A stretch of DNA of 64,000 bases, taken from the NCBI RefSeq assembly GCF_007860135.1, contig NZ_SJPV01000008.1:82274-146273 (forward strand), written 5' to 3'. Numbering within the stretch: position 1 is the first letter of the stretch; each line of letters begins with the position of its first letter. Position numbers and translations under genes: made by a program. The DNA is from Novipirellula artificiosorum (GTDB taxonomy: Bacteria > Planctomycetota > Planctomycetia > Pirellulales > Pirellulaceae). The notes under the pieces are model-generated. The model made no database searches, had not been told where the DNA came from, and was given only the letters and a program-made list of their open reading frames with translations. This document shows, piece by piece, positions 16,767-25,982 of the stretch.

Positions 16767-18437
16767 ATGTACCGTAAAACCAAGTTAAACCTCACTGCAT
16801 TGCCAAGTCGCTGCATTGTATGTTGGGCAACAGGGGTGGGCTTCTTTTTGGTAGGGGTGGGCTTCTTTTTGGTGGCTCTTCTACCCGTGGCATTGGTCGC
16901 CGAAGAGCCGCACCAAGCCACACGGCCGCATCCACAAGTCGAATCCTCGCTTGCTAAAATTCAATCGACGGTTGCGAAAGGACCGTTCAAAGCGGAATGG
17001 TCGTCCTTGGAAAACTATGAAATCCCACAGTGGTACAAGAACGCTAAGTTTGGAATCTTCATTCATTGGGGCGCGTACAGCGTTCCCGCCTTTGGAAGCG
17101 AATGGTATCCGCGGCAAATGTACATTGACGCCGAACGTCGCGGTGACAACTTCTTCCAACACCATCTTGAAACCTATGGCCCACAGAAGTCATTTGGCTA
17201 CAAGGACTTCATTCCACAGTTCAAGGCCGAGCATTTTGATGCGAGCTCGTGGGCAAAGTTATTTAAAGAAGCGGGTGCTCGTTATGTGATCCCGGTTGCC
17301 GAGCACCATGACGGATTCCCAATGTATGATTGTACTTTCACCCGTTGGGACGCCTCGGAGATGGGGCCAAAACGAGATGTGATTGCCGAGCTTTCCAAGG
17401 CCGTGCGTCAAGAAGGCCTCAAGTTCGGCGTCAGCAGTCATCGAGCATTCAATTGGGTCTTTTATGTACGTGACGCATCCTTTGATAACGCCGACCCGCA
17501 ATACGCCGACTTGTACGGCCGCCCGATGCCTTTTCTGTTCAATGAAGATGCTGCCGACTACCAGAAGAACTTTCCTCCGCAGGACCAGCAGTTCAAAGAT
17601 GACTGGCTCGCTCGCTCGTGTGAGTTGATTGACAAGTATCAACCCGATGTATTTTGGTTCGACTTTGGGATCACACCGAGGCTTGAGGGTGACACTTACG
17701 CGAAGAATCCTTTCGCTGACCACTTAAAGCAATTTGCAGCCTATTACTACAATCAAACATCACCCAATCCGGAAGGGTTGGGAGTCATTAATTACAAATG
17801 GGGGGCGTTCCCGGAAAAAGCTGCCGTGCTGGACAAAGAACGTTCGAAAATGGCGGAGATCCGTAAACCGTTCTGGCAGACCGACACGGCGGTGAGTTCA
17901 AGTTCGTGGGGCTACACAAACAACCAGCGTTACAAGACGCCTGATCGTTTGATCGACGATCTTGTTGACATTGTGAGCAAGAACGGTTGTTTGCTGCTCA
18001 ACATAGGTCCGCGTTCGGACGGCACGATTCCTGAGGAAGACCAAGCGATTTTGAAAGCGATCGGAGGCTGGCTCAAAATTAATGGCGAGGCGATCTATGA
18101 CACAACCTATTGGAAGACATTCGGCGAAGGACCAACGGCGGTTTCGACGGGACATATTTCGGAAGCAAAGGATCAACCTTTCGTCGCCGAAGACCTGCGT
18201 TTTACAGCTCGCGGCGAGATCCTCTATGTCACGGGCTTAAAGTGGCCCAGTGACAATCGGGTCACGGTTACGTCGCTCGCGAAAGACGCTGAGTTTTTCC
18301 CCGGTCGTATCGATTCCGTTTCCCTGTTGGGTACCGATCAGAAACTCGATTGGACACGCGACGAGCAGGGCCTCACGGTTCAACTGCCGTCCGAAAAACC
18401 ATCAGAGTTCGCCTATGTCTTGAAAGTGACAAAGTAG
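16767..18437 (+). CDS. Secreted alpha-L-fucosidase, GH29
   Basis: 556 aa from the ATG at 16767; the open frame to 16716 would need TTG. The N-terminus is an export signal containing a duplicated GVGFFLV heptad. The catalytic barrel begins with WYKNAKFGIFIHWGAYSVPA, a GH29 hallmark. The nucleophile is expected at D299 in VFWFDFG. Further family segments are HHDGFPMYDC and LLLNIGPRSDGTIPEEDQ. It should release L-fucose from glycans such as fucoidan. The next gene is a sulfatase (now broken) 8 bp downstream, a pairing seen where sulfated fucans are degraded. Confidence 0.92.
   Translation: MYRKTKLNLTALPSRCIVCWATGVGFFLVGVGFFLVALLPVALVAEEPHQATRPHPQVESSLAKIQSTVAKGPFKAEWSSLENYEIPQWYKNAKFGIFIHWGAYSVPAFGSEWYPRQMYIDAERRGDNFFQHHLETYGPQKSFGYKDFIPQFKAEHFDASSWAKLFKEAGARYVIPVAEHHDGFPMYDCTFTRWDASEMGPKRDVIAELSKAVRQEGLKFGVSSHRAFNWVFYVRDASFDNADPQYADLYGRPMPFLFNEDAADYQKNFPPQDQQFKDDWLARSCELIDKYQPDVFWFDFGITPRLEGDTYAKNPFADHLKQFAAYYYNQTSPNPEGLGVINYKWGAFPEKAAVLDKERSKMAEIRKPFWQTDTAVSSSSWGYTNNQRYKTPDRLIDDLVDIVSKNGCLLLNIGPRSDGTIPEEDQAILKAIGGWLKINGEAIYDTTYWKTFGEGPTAVSTGHISEAKDQPFVAEDLRFTARGEILYVTGLKWPSDNRVTVTSLAKDAEFFPGRIDSVSLLGTDQKLDWTRDEQGLTVQLPSEKPSEFAYVLKVTK
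16833..16874 (+). repeat. 21-bp tandem duplication inside the fucosidase signal peptide
   Basis: Two head-to-tail copies of a 21-bp unit (16833-16853 and 16854-16874), identical except near the end of the second, encode GVGFFLV twice and lengthen the hydrophobic core. Confidence 0.8.
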
Positions 18438-18445
18438 GGATCAAA

Positions 18446-18781
18446 ATGAAGAAATCAGCAATTCAAGTCGGAGCCGTGCTGGTGGTGTTGGCGTTACCGC
18501 ACATCGCCAGTGCAACAAATATGAATCCCGACAAACCCAACATTGTCGTGATCATGGCGGACGACATGGGATACGCGGACACTGGGTTTACCGGCGCGAC
18601 GGATATTCAAACCCCGAATCTCAACGAGCTCGCCGCGAGCGGCGTGACCTTTTCCAGCGGATATGTGACGCATCCCTATTGTGGTCCACGCTGTGCGTGA
18701 TCAGTTCTTCCTCGATTCCATTCCCAAAAAGGCAACGTCGGGTGGCTACCAACCTACGCCCATTCCGACGTTCAAGTAAGG
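18446..18781 (+). pseudogene. Sulfatase truncated at the formylglycine site
   Basis: From the ATG at 18446 come a signal peptide and a normal sulfatase N-terminus (PNIVVIMADDMGYADTGFTG, with the two metal-binding Asp). The frame reaches the active-site cysteine C79 (HPYCGP) and then reads RCA and stops at 18700, so CxPSR is destroyed. In the adjacent frame, 18703-18778 encodes a tail-like peptide (FFLDSIPKKATSGG...PTFK) ending in a stop. This is consistent with a sulfatase that lost roughly 400 codons. It is 8 bp after the fucosidase and was probably its operon partner. Confidence 0.7.
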
Positions 18782-18853
18782 TTCTTCCGCAGAATCGGTG
18801 AGTCACCGAATACAAGCTGACGACATTCTGCTCACCTCTCTCCCAACCGATGC

Positions 18854-20296
18854 TTAGTAGCGATAGTCTGCACCGTCTCGGCTGCGATCGCAACTCGCTT
18901 CAAGCTCAGCAAGCTTCTCGCTCAGTTCCTTGGCTCGGTCTGGCAATTCGGTGCAAAGGTCATGCTGCTCGAAGGGGTCGCTGCTTAAATCAAACAGCCG
19001 TACGCGTCCATCCTGCTTTGCTTCTTGAAGTAATTTCCAATCACCTGAGATAATCGCTTTGCCATCGATTCCTTGATGAAGACGACGGTAGCCGAAAAAC
19101 AAGTCTTTGCCACGATCCGTCACTTTACCTTGAATCACTTGTAGCAAATCGATCCCATCGATCGGCCGTTTGTCTTTGTCGGGCATGACAAGACCGGCCA
19201 GTTTGATGATGGTTGGGAAGTAATCGACGGTCGCGCAGCGGGTGTCGGTCGACGTGCCTGCTGGAATCACACCGGGCCACTCTGCGCATGCCGGCACCAA
19301 TAGACCACCGTCATACATCGTATGTTTGTGTCCGCTAAACGGCCCCGCCGATGCGACTCCTTTTTTTGCCAGTCCATCGGATGGACCATTGTCGCTACAA
19401 AAGAAAACGACGGTGTGTTTCTCGATTTCAAGATCACGCAACTTTTCACGCAACCGGCCAATCTGCTCGTCCATTGCTGTAATACAGCCGTAGTAGTTTT
19501 GTCTCGTACGACCCGATTTCGCGTAGAGCTTTTTGAACGCTTCCCCGGCGACAACGGGTTCATGCGGGGTGTGGAACCAAACGGTCGCAAAAAATGGCTG
19601 GTCTTTGTTCGACTCGACGAAGGGGATCACGCGATCCATGATCACGCGACTGTCATCACCGTCCAAGTTGTCTTTTGCCTCTTGTCCGTTGTGTACGTAC
19701 GGAAAGCCACCTTTCCAAGGTTCGCCTTCCTGCCCGCCCCAACTGTCCCAGCCACTGGGTGTGACCGTCGGATTCCAAGTCGGAACCGCGCTCGTCGTCG
19801 CGAAGTATTCATCGAATCCATGGTGTGAGGGTGGCGAATAGAAACCTCGCGTGCCGACTTCCTCCGGCTTCACCCAACCGATATGCCACTTGCCAAAGAA
19901 ACCCGTTTGGTATCCCTTCTTCTTCAGCATTTCGGCAATCGTGATTTCCCCGACGCGCATCCCGCCGGTATGGGCTGCGAGGATTCCGAAACGAAAGGGA
20001 TAGCGTCCCGTCAAGCAACTGCCACGCGTTGGCGAACAAAGCGGCGCTGCGGCATAGAAGCGATCGAACCGAATGCCATTGGCTGCCATCTGGTCCAAGT
20101 GTGGCGTCTGGATCTGATCGTTGCCGTTGAAACCGACGTCGCCCCATCCTTGATCGTCACTCATCATCAGGATGACGTTGGGCGAGGGCGCTGCTGCATC
20201 GGCGGACATCGAGCCCACGAGCATGACGACGCCAAAACCGAGCATGCTGAGCACGCGGGACGTTGGTTTTGATAAAGATTGTATCGTTTGGATCAC
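18854..20296 (-). CDS. Secreted arylsulfatase (S1 family)
   Basis: 480 aa with a signal peptide ending near SADAAAPSPN. Metal-binding D47 and D48 are in VILMMSDDQGWGD. The formylglycine signature is CSPTRGSCLTG with C87 as the residue to be converted. Further family motifs are GKWHIG and the later CSDNGPSDG. Length is normal. It hydrolyses sulfate esters, probably on polysaccharides, outside the cytoplasm, and needs a formylglycine-generating enzyme not found in this window. It is convergent with the fucosidase/sulfatase pair. Confidence 0.92.
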   Translation of the reverse strand: MIQTIQSLSKPTSRVLSMLGFGVVMLVGSMSADAAAPSPNVILMMSDDQGWGDVGFNGNDQIQTPHLDQMAANGIRFDRFYAAAPLCSPTRGSCLTGRYPFRFGILAAHTGGMRVGEITIAEMLKKKGYQTGFFGKWHIGWVKPEEVGTRGFYSPPSHHGFDEYFATTSAVPTWNPTVTPSGWDSWGGQEGEPWKGGFPYVHNGQEAKDNLDGDDSRVIMDRVIPFVESNKDQPFFATVWFHTPHEPVVAGEAFKKLYAKSGRTRQNYYGCITAMDEQIGRLREKLRDLEIEKHTVVFFCSDNGPSDGLAKKGVASAGPFSGHKHTMYDGGLLVPACAEWPGVIPAGTSTDTRCATVDYFPTIIKLAGLVMPDKDKRPIDGIDLLQVIQGKVTDRGKDLFFGYRRLHQGIDGKAIISGDWKLLQEAKQDGRVRLFDLSSDPFEQHDLCTELPDRAKELSEKLAELEASCDRSRDGADYRY

Positions 20297-20452
20297 ATTT
20301 CACCTCGTTGAGAGTTTCTTTTGCATCGGTCTGATCAAGCCACACCACTTTGAGTCTTTTTGCCTCCGTCAACGCACAGCGTTCTACGATCTTGACAAAT
20401 TTCGCTGGAGCCCAGGCGTCTGACGCGGCAACACGAAAAATCAATTTGCTCG

Positions 20453-23002
20453 TCAAACCCTACTGGGATCACTATGTCGCAATAGGATCCGATCCAAATC
20501 ATCGATCCTTAATGGCTTGACTAAGTGGTCATCGAACCCCGCATCGAGTACGGCTTGGTGGTCAGACGCCTGTCCGTAGCCAGTCAACGCAACCAGATAG
20601 ATACTCATCGTGGATTGTTTCTTTCGTAACTGACGTGCTATTTCATAACCGTCAATTCCAGGCAGCCCAATGTCGACCAATGCCAAGTCCGGCATCTCTG
20701 ACTCAATCAATCGCAATCCACTCGGGCCGTCCTCGGCACTTTTAACGCTGAATCCTTGAAGCTGCAAGATCCCTTCAAGCATCTCACGCGCGTCCTGGAT
20801 ATCCTCAACGACAACAATGCTGTTGATGTTGCCTGTTCTTGAAGCGGCTGTGATGGAGGGTGACGCCACTTCGGCCGGATCGGGCGTGAGGGTCAGCGGC
20901 AGACGAACGCGAAATTCGCTACCGCGACCCTGACCGTGACTAAAGACTTCGACGGAGCCGTCATGCATTTCGACAATTGCTTTGACAAGCGTCAAGCCAA
21001 CACCGATTCCGCCTTGACTACGTTCGAGCGTATTGTTGGTCTGGACGAACATCTCAAAGATTTCAGGGATCATCTCGTTAGCAATCCCGACACCCGTGTC
21101 TTTCACGCGGATTTCGACCTCGTTCGCGTCGCGGCGTATCGTCAGTGACACTTTGCCCCCGGCAGGCGTGTACTTGCTTGCGTTACGTAACAGATTCACA
21201 ACCACTTGTTGCAAGCGAACCGGATCCCCGTCAATGAACAGCGAACCCTCGTAGCAATCGAACGACAATTCCAATTCATACTGTTTGAAGGAATCCTCAA
21301 GGGCACGAACCGCCTCTTGCACCGTTTCGACAAGATCAAAGGTCTTTCGTTTCAATTCTATCTTGCCTAGCGTGACTCTTGATACGTCCAGCAAATCATC
21401 GAGCAAGCGTGACATTTGATCCGATTGTTGAATGACGACCTCGGTGGCTCGTTTTTGATTCACCTCACCTTCCGTCGTGGCGGCGATCAACCGTGCGGCA
21501 TTGACGATGGCACCAAGTGGGTTGCGCAGTTCGTGCGATAGCATCGCTAAAAACCGATCACGTTGACGGACGGCATCGCGAATTTCGTCTTCCGCTCGCA
21601 CTCGGTCACTGATGTCTCGGGCAATCACCGAAGCGGCGACCATGTCACCACGATCATTTCGTATCGGCGAAATCGATACGGCAACATCAACCGTCACTCC
21701 GTCCTCACGTAGGTGTTGAGTTTGTATGCGCTGGACGGTTTGTGAATTCGTCAAGCTGTTCAACACACCCAGGACTTCTTTTCGTTGGTCCATGTGGACA
21801 AGCAGCGATAGATGTTGGCCGATAATTTGCTTGGTCCGTCCATACAGTTGTTCTGCTCCGGCATTCCATGAGCGGATCATTCCAGCTGAATCCACGCGGA
21901 AGACTGCATCATCGGATTGTCGAACAATGTCGGAAAGCTCTGCGAGTTGCGACTCCGCTTGCCTAAGACTCGTAATGTCAATCAGAGTCAAAACGACTCC
22001 ATCGACTGAACCTCGTGAAACATACGGCAAGATTCGCATCAAAAAGATGTACCCCTTACGGTCACGGACCTCGCGTTCATACGGGGCTTCTGACCGCAGT
22101 ACTTGTCTGATTTCTTGAACAAGTTGATCGTTATCGAGGTTGCAAGTGCAATTCTCGATTCCTCGACCAACATTTTGACGTATCCCGCTGAAGATTCGAG
22201 TGATGTCAGGCGTGAATTTGCGGACTTTCAATTGGCGGTCAAGAAAGATCGTGTCGACATGAGTGCTGTTAAGCAGGTTGTCCATGTCATCGGTCAACTC
22301 TGTCAATTCTGCGATCTTGCGTTGGAACTCCGCGTTCGCGGTCAACAGTTCTCCCTTGACGCGATGCAGCTTTTCGTTCGCATGTTGCAATTCTTGGTTG
22401 GATGCAACCAATTCTTGATTGGTCGATTGCAGTTGTTCAATTGAGGCCTTCACACGCGCGTGTGCGCCGCAAAGTTCCTCCTCGCGTGCGGCAACATCTT
22501 CCGTTGCGGCAAGCTCGACTTCGGGTTCAGCGGCCGACTGCGGTGGGGTTTCGATACCGTCCCGGACATCGAACTCGATTAAGAACGATTTCTCGGAAGT
22601 GGCTGGATCCTGCAGTGGCCGAACCAATAGCTTCAGATTCAGTGGACCATCAGGACGCTCGAGGCGAAGGCCCGCAACGTTGACCGTTGTCTGCTCTCGC
22701 TTGGCACGCTGCACCGCGGTGACAAGAGGAACACGGATGTCGGCGTGAACTTGATCAGCGACATTGTTCGAGACCCGGCTGCCGATGGGCCGAAGGAATT
22801 GAGTCGCACCGGCAAAAACATGCAGTATTCGATTGCTCTCGGAAATCAACATGCTCGGAGGCATGTGGAGATTCAAAAGTTGATCGTAAGTATTCAGCAG
22901 CGGCAGATTTGCGTCGGGCCGATCCAACGCTGCCTTTGACGGATCCGAGAGCGAGTCTAGAAATACCTTTTTCGAATTGATGCTCGTCACCCTATTATCC
23001 AA
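20453..23002 (-). CDS. Hybrid sensor histidine kinase (PAS, HisKA, HATPase, REC)
   Basis: 849 aa, no membrane segment. Order: a PAS-like N-terminal region (about 45-170), a coiled coil with repeated QELVASNQELQHANEKL (about 190-245), two PAS domains (about 245-350 and 365-480), HisKA with SHELRNPLG, HATPase_c with NLLRNASKYT and DTGVGI, and a C-terminal receiver with LVDIGLPGIDG. The N-terminal block HMPPSMLISESNRILHVF is the part that follows the CheR domain in CheB-CheR-PAS-kinase fusions, so this protein looks like such a fusion without its CheB and CheR parts. Output partner is unknown. Confidence 0.85.
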   Translation of the reverse strand: MDNRVTSINSKKVFLDSLSDPSKAALDRPDANLPLLNTYDQLLNLHMPPSMLISESNRILHVFAGATQFLRPIGSRVSNNVADQVHADIRVPLVTAVQRAKREQTTVNVAGLRLERPDGPLNLKLLVRPLQDPATSEKSFLIEFDVRDGIETPPQSAAEPEVELAATEDVAAREEELCGAHARVKASIEQLQSTNQELVASNQELQHANEKLHRVKGELLTANAEFQRKIAELTELTDDMDNLLNSTHVDTIFLDRQLKVRKFTPDITRIFSGIRQNVGRGIENCTCNLDNDQLVQEIRQVLRSEAPYEREVRDRKGYIFLMRILPYVSRGSVDGVVLTLIDITSLRQAESQLAELSDIVRQSDDAVFRVDSAGMIRSWNAGAEQLYGRTKQIIGQHLSLLVHMDQRKEVLGVLNSLTNSQTVQRIQTQHLREDGVTVDVAVSISPIRNDRGDMVAASVIARDISDRVRAEDEIRDAVRQRDRFLAMLSHELRNPLGAIVNAARLIAATTEGEVNQKRATEVVIQQSDQMSRLLDDLLDVSRVTLGKIELKRKTFDLVETVQEAVRALEDSFKQYELELSFDCYEGSLFIDGDPVRLQQVVVNLLRNASKYTPAGGKVSLTIRRDANEVEIRVKDTGVGIANEMIPEIFEMFVQTNNTLERSQGGIGVGLTLVKAIVEMHDGSVEVFSHGQGRGSEFRVRLPLTLTPDPAEVASPSITAASRTGNINSIVVVEDIQDAREMLEGILQLQGFSVKSAEDGPSGLRLIESEMPDLALVDIGLPGIDGYEIARQLRKKQSTMSIYLVALTGYGQASDHQAVLDAGFDDHLVKPLRIDDLDRILLRHSDPSRV

Positions 23003-23409
23003 AGAATGGATTGGCTTACCCCGTTCCCATCTTATCAGATCGCACTGGCGCCGATCAGGGCAGGTCTTTCGCCCTGGGGAGCTTCACGCCGCGGGCAGTG
23101 CAGCAAGCAACTCACGTCAAGTAGGGAACCCGTTTCGCCGTGTGGTTAAGAATGCTGGTGGTCGGGTACCCGCGAAAAATGCGTCGAGCCGTCACCGCAT
23201 TGTTAGCATTGAGCCAGAATGTAAGCTTCGCTGCTTTGCCGGCTTGGCTGCCTGGATTCGCCGAAGAGGGTGTGGCTTAGTTCGAAGCCAACCTTTGTAT
23301 CGCAGCGGCTGGTTGTTTCCATCTGGCGTAGCCGACATAGCCTTTTAGCCACTGGTTGAATCCGAGTCACATGGTAGAAAGGAGCGGTATTGAAACCCGA
23401 AGGAACAAC
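23003..23409. other. Intergenic region without recognisable gene
   Basis: About 400 bp between the divergent kinase and TVP38 genes. I specifically looked on the minus strand for a CheR-like C-terminus upstream of the kinase and saw none. It presumably holds two promoters that I cannot place. Confidence 0.4.
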
Positions 23410-24198
23410 ATGGCAACGGAAATCGAAAGCCCAGCGCAGGGGAATACTTCCAGGAAGACCCAGAAGACGGTTGTTTTCTTGGTCGTTGCGGCCATCGTGG
23501 TCATTACGTACACGCAGTTGGGTGACCTGTTGAGCCTTGAAAACCTCGCCAAGCACGAAACCGGGCTCCGTGAATTCCAAGCCGATCACCCGATCCTGGT
23601 CTACGGAGTCGCGTTTTTCGTTTACGTCGTCGTGACGGGGCTTTCGCTCCCAGGCGCCGCCGTGTTGACGCTCGTCTACGGTTGGTATTTCGGACTGCTG
23701 CGCGGTGTGGTGCTCGTTAGCTTTGCGTCGACCGCGGGAGCAACGGTGGCATTCTTGCTGAGCCGGTTCCTGTTTCGGGATTCGATTCGGAAGCGATTCG
23801 GCCAGCGGCTACAGAGTTTCAATGAGGCATTGGAAAGGGAAGGTCCCTTTTTCTTGTTCACCATGCGACTCATCCCGGCGGTTCCGTTCTTTGTCATCAA
23901 CGCGGTGATGGGATTGACGCCGATCCGAACTCTAACGTTTTGCTGGGTCAGTCAATTGGGGATGCTGGCAGGGACAGCCGTTTACGTCTATGCCGGCTCA
24001 AGCGTCCCCGACCTTCAAACGCTTGCGGAGGATGGCATTGGTGCCGTTTTCAGTCCGATCCAACTGGCTCAAATCATCATCGCATTTGCAATCCTTGGCA
24101 TATTTCCTCTGATCGTCCGTTTGACCATGAAATGCATCAAACGGCCCAGTTCAAGCAAAGGCGTGAAGGCGCAAAGGAAACCAAGTGACCATGAGTGA
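23410..24198 (+). CDS. TVP38/TMEM64 family membrane protein (VTT domain)
   Basis: 262 aa from the ATG at 23410, which has GAAGGA 7 nt upstream. An N-terminal membrane segment (TVVFLVVAAIVVITYTQLG) is followed by the VTT/SNARE-associated domain: GAAVLTLVYGWYFGLLRG, the re-entrant FFLFTMRLIPAVPFFVINAVMG, and two further membrane spans. The family is linked to lipid scrambling or unknown transport. The stop codon overlaps the start of the downstream flavoprotein gene; this pairing is common and in some bacteria the two are fused, which suggests a joint membrane redox role. Confidence 0.87.
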   Translation: MATEIESPAQGNTSRKTQKTVVFLVVAAIVVITYTQLGDLLSLENLAKHETGLREFQADHPILVYGVAFFVYVVVTGLSLPGAAVLTLVYGWYFGLLRGVVLVSFASTAGATVAFLLSRFLFRDSIRKRFGQRLQSFNEALEREGPFFLFTMRLIPAVPFFVINAVMGLTPIRTLTFCWVSQLGMLAGTAVYVYAGSSVPDLQTLAEDGIGAVFSPIQLAQIIIAFAILGIFPLIVRLTMKCIKRPSSSKGVKAQRKPSDHE

Positions 24199-25705
24199 TC
24201 TCACCCAACTCCAGCCCTACGACGAATACAATCAACAACTCGAAGCGAACGTCCATCCTCCGCGTTGGAGCAACCCGACGCCATCAGGACGCTACAACTT
24301 GGTGATCATTGGGGCGGGTACGGCCGGTTTGGTGACCGCCGCCGGTGCGGCGGGACTCGGTGCGAAGGTCGCCTTGATCGAGCGCAGCTTGATGGGCGGC
24401 GATTGCCTCAACGTCGGATGTGTACCCTCGAAGGGAGTCATCAGCGCGGCCCGTGTGGCGGCGACCGTCAAGGTTGCAAGTGCGTTCGGCGTCGATGTAC
24501 CTGGGGGAGTGAACGTCAATTTCGCTGCTGCCATGGAAAGGATGCGAAAGCTGCGAGCCCGCATCAGCCCAAACGATTCGGCGATGCGGTTCCGCGATCT
24601 TGGCATCGATGTCTACTTTGGACAAGGTCGTTTCATCGACTCCAGCACGATGGACGTCGAGGGTACGAAGCTGAACTTCAAGCGAGCCGTTATCGCAACC
24701 GGCGCCCGAGCCGCCGCCCCACCGATCGCTGGACTCCAACACGTCGAGTATCTAACCAATGAAAGCGTCTTCTCGCTGACCGAACTGCCGCGACGATTCG
24801 GGGTGATCGGTGCGGGCCCCATCGGATGCGAAATGGCACAGGCGTTTGCCCAGCTTGGCTCCGAAGTATTCCTGACCCTGTCCAATCGCGGCATCTTACC
24901 TCGCGAAGATCGAGAAGCAGCCGAGATCGTGCGGAAGTCGATGTTGCGTGACGGTGTGAAGCTGCTTTCCTTTGGGCGATCCGTCGAAGTCAAGAGCGAG
25001 GAGGGGCTGCGACTTGCGGGCCAACTCAACGGCGAGCGCCACGAGCAAACGATCGACAAATTGTTAGTCGCCGTGGGTCGCGTTCCCAACGTCGAACATC
25101 TGAACCTTGAAGGTGTCGGTGTCGAATTCGACAAAGCGGGCGTAAGAGTCAACGATCGAATGCAAACGACCCACCCACGCATCTATGCAGCGGGCGATAT
25201 TTGTTCGCCTTATCAGTTCACTCACGCTGCGGATTTCATGGCTCGCATCGTCATTCAAAACGCCCTGTTCAAAGGCCGTAAAAAGTCGAGCTCGCTCACG
25301 ATTCCTTGGACCACCTACACATCCCCAGAGCTGGCCCATGTTGGACTGAACGCTATCGACGCCAAGCAGAAGGGAATCGGCATCGACACGTACGTGCAGC
25401 ACTTTAGCGACGTGGACCGCGCCATCCTCGAAGGGGAAGACGAAGGATTCGCAAAAGTTCACGTCAAGAAAGGCACGGATCAGATATTGGGAGCCACCAT
25501 CGTCGCTCGTAACGCTGGCGACATGATCTCGGAAATCACACTGGCCATGACGCACGGACTCGGCCTGTCCAAGATCGGTAGCACCATTCATCCCTATCCG
25601 ACGCAGGCCGAGGCCATCCGCAGGCTTGGCGATCAATACAGCCGGACCCGGCTCACCCCATGGGTCAAGACGTTGTTCAACAAATGGCTGGCGTGGACCC
25701 GCTGA
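24191..25705 (+). CDS. Mercuric-reductase-like pyridine nucleotide-disulfide oxidoreductase
   Basis: 504 aa from the ATG at 24191. Features: FAD-binding NLVIIGAGTAGLVTA (about 36-50), redox-active disulfide CLNVGC (C72, C77), NAD(P)H-binding GVIGAGPIGCEMAQ, second FAD motif IYAAGDICSPYQFTH, and the C-terminal dimerisation domain with HPYPTQAE. It lacks an N-terminal HMA domain and the C-terminal vicinal cysteines of true MerA, so mercury reduction is not supported. It overlaps the TVP38 gene by 8 bp, and ALDH and ArsS genes follow. Confidence 0.9.
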   Translation: MSDLTQLQPYDEYNQQLEANVHPPRWSNPTPSGRYNLVIIGAGTAGLVTAAGAAGLGAKVALIERSLMGGDCLNVGCVPSKGVISAARVAATVKVASAFGVDVPGGVNVNFAAAMERMRKLRARISPNDSAMRFRDLGIDVYFGQGRFIDSSTMDVEGTKLNFKRAVIATGARAAAPPIAGLQHVEYLTNESVFSLTELPRRFGVIGAGPIGCEMAQAFAQLGSEVFLTLSNRGILPREDREAAEIVRKSMLRDGVKLLSFGRSVEVKSEEGLRLAGQLNGERHEQTIDKLLVAVGRVPNVEHLNLEGVGVEFDKAGVRVNDRMQTTHPRIYAAGDICSPYQFTHAADFMARIVIQNALFKGRKKSSSLTIPWTTYTSPELAHVGLNAIDAKQKGIGIDTYVQHFSDVDRAILEGEDEGFAKVHVKKGTDQILGATIVARNAGDMISEITLAMTHGLGLSKIGSTIHPYPTQAEAIRRLGDQYSRTRLTPWVKTLFNKWLAWTR

Positions 25706-25725
25706 TCAAACCGCCGGTTGGAATC

Positions 25726-25743
25726 TCACCAAGCCGCTGGTGA
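25726..25743 (+). terminator. Weak stem-loop after the flavoprotein gene
   Basis: TCACCA and TGGTGA form a 6-bp stem with a 6-nt loop 20 bp past the stop. There is no T-tract, so termination is doubtful. Confidence 0.2.
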
Positions 25744-25970
25744 AGTCGCCGATGCTATGTTGGCCCGCCCCTTTATGAGCGGCAAGACGCTAGCCAGCTA
25801 GGGTATCGCATGAGCAAACGAGATCGCATCATGACGCTGAAGCATGGCCAAGGTTTCACGGCAAATGTCGTAACGAGTATCATCGTGATCGGAGCCAGTC
25901 GCTTCGGCTTGCTCGCATCGTCGCCCCATGTTCGTTGTGGAGCGTTGTGCAAAATTTTTTGGAAACAGAC

Positions 25971-25977
25971 AGGAGGG
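25971..25977 (+). promoter_or_regulatory. Strong Shine-Dalgarno deciding a GTG start
   Basis: AGGAGGG stands 5 nt before the in-frame GTG at 25983. The longer open frame to 25935 would start with TTG without a site. Confidence 0.7.
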
Positions 25978-25982
25978 TAGGT

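Noticed and set aside
20157..20456. A minus-strand open frame bridging the sulfatase start and the kinase end
   Set aside because: It overlaps the sulfatase N-terminus in another frame, and its non-overlapping part is too short to judge.
24191..25705. Mercury resistance (merA)
   Set aside because: The flavoprotein lacks the C-terminal cysteine pair and there is no merR, merT or merP nearby.
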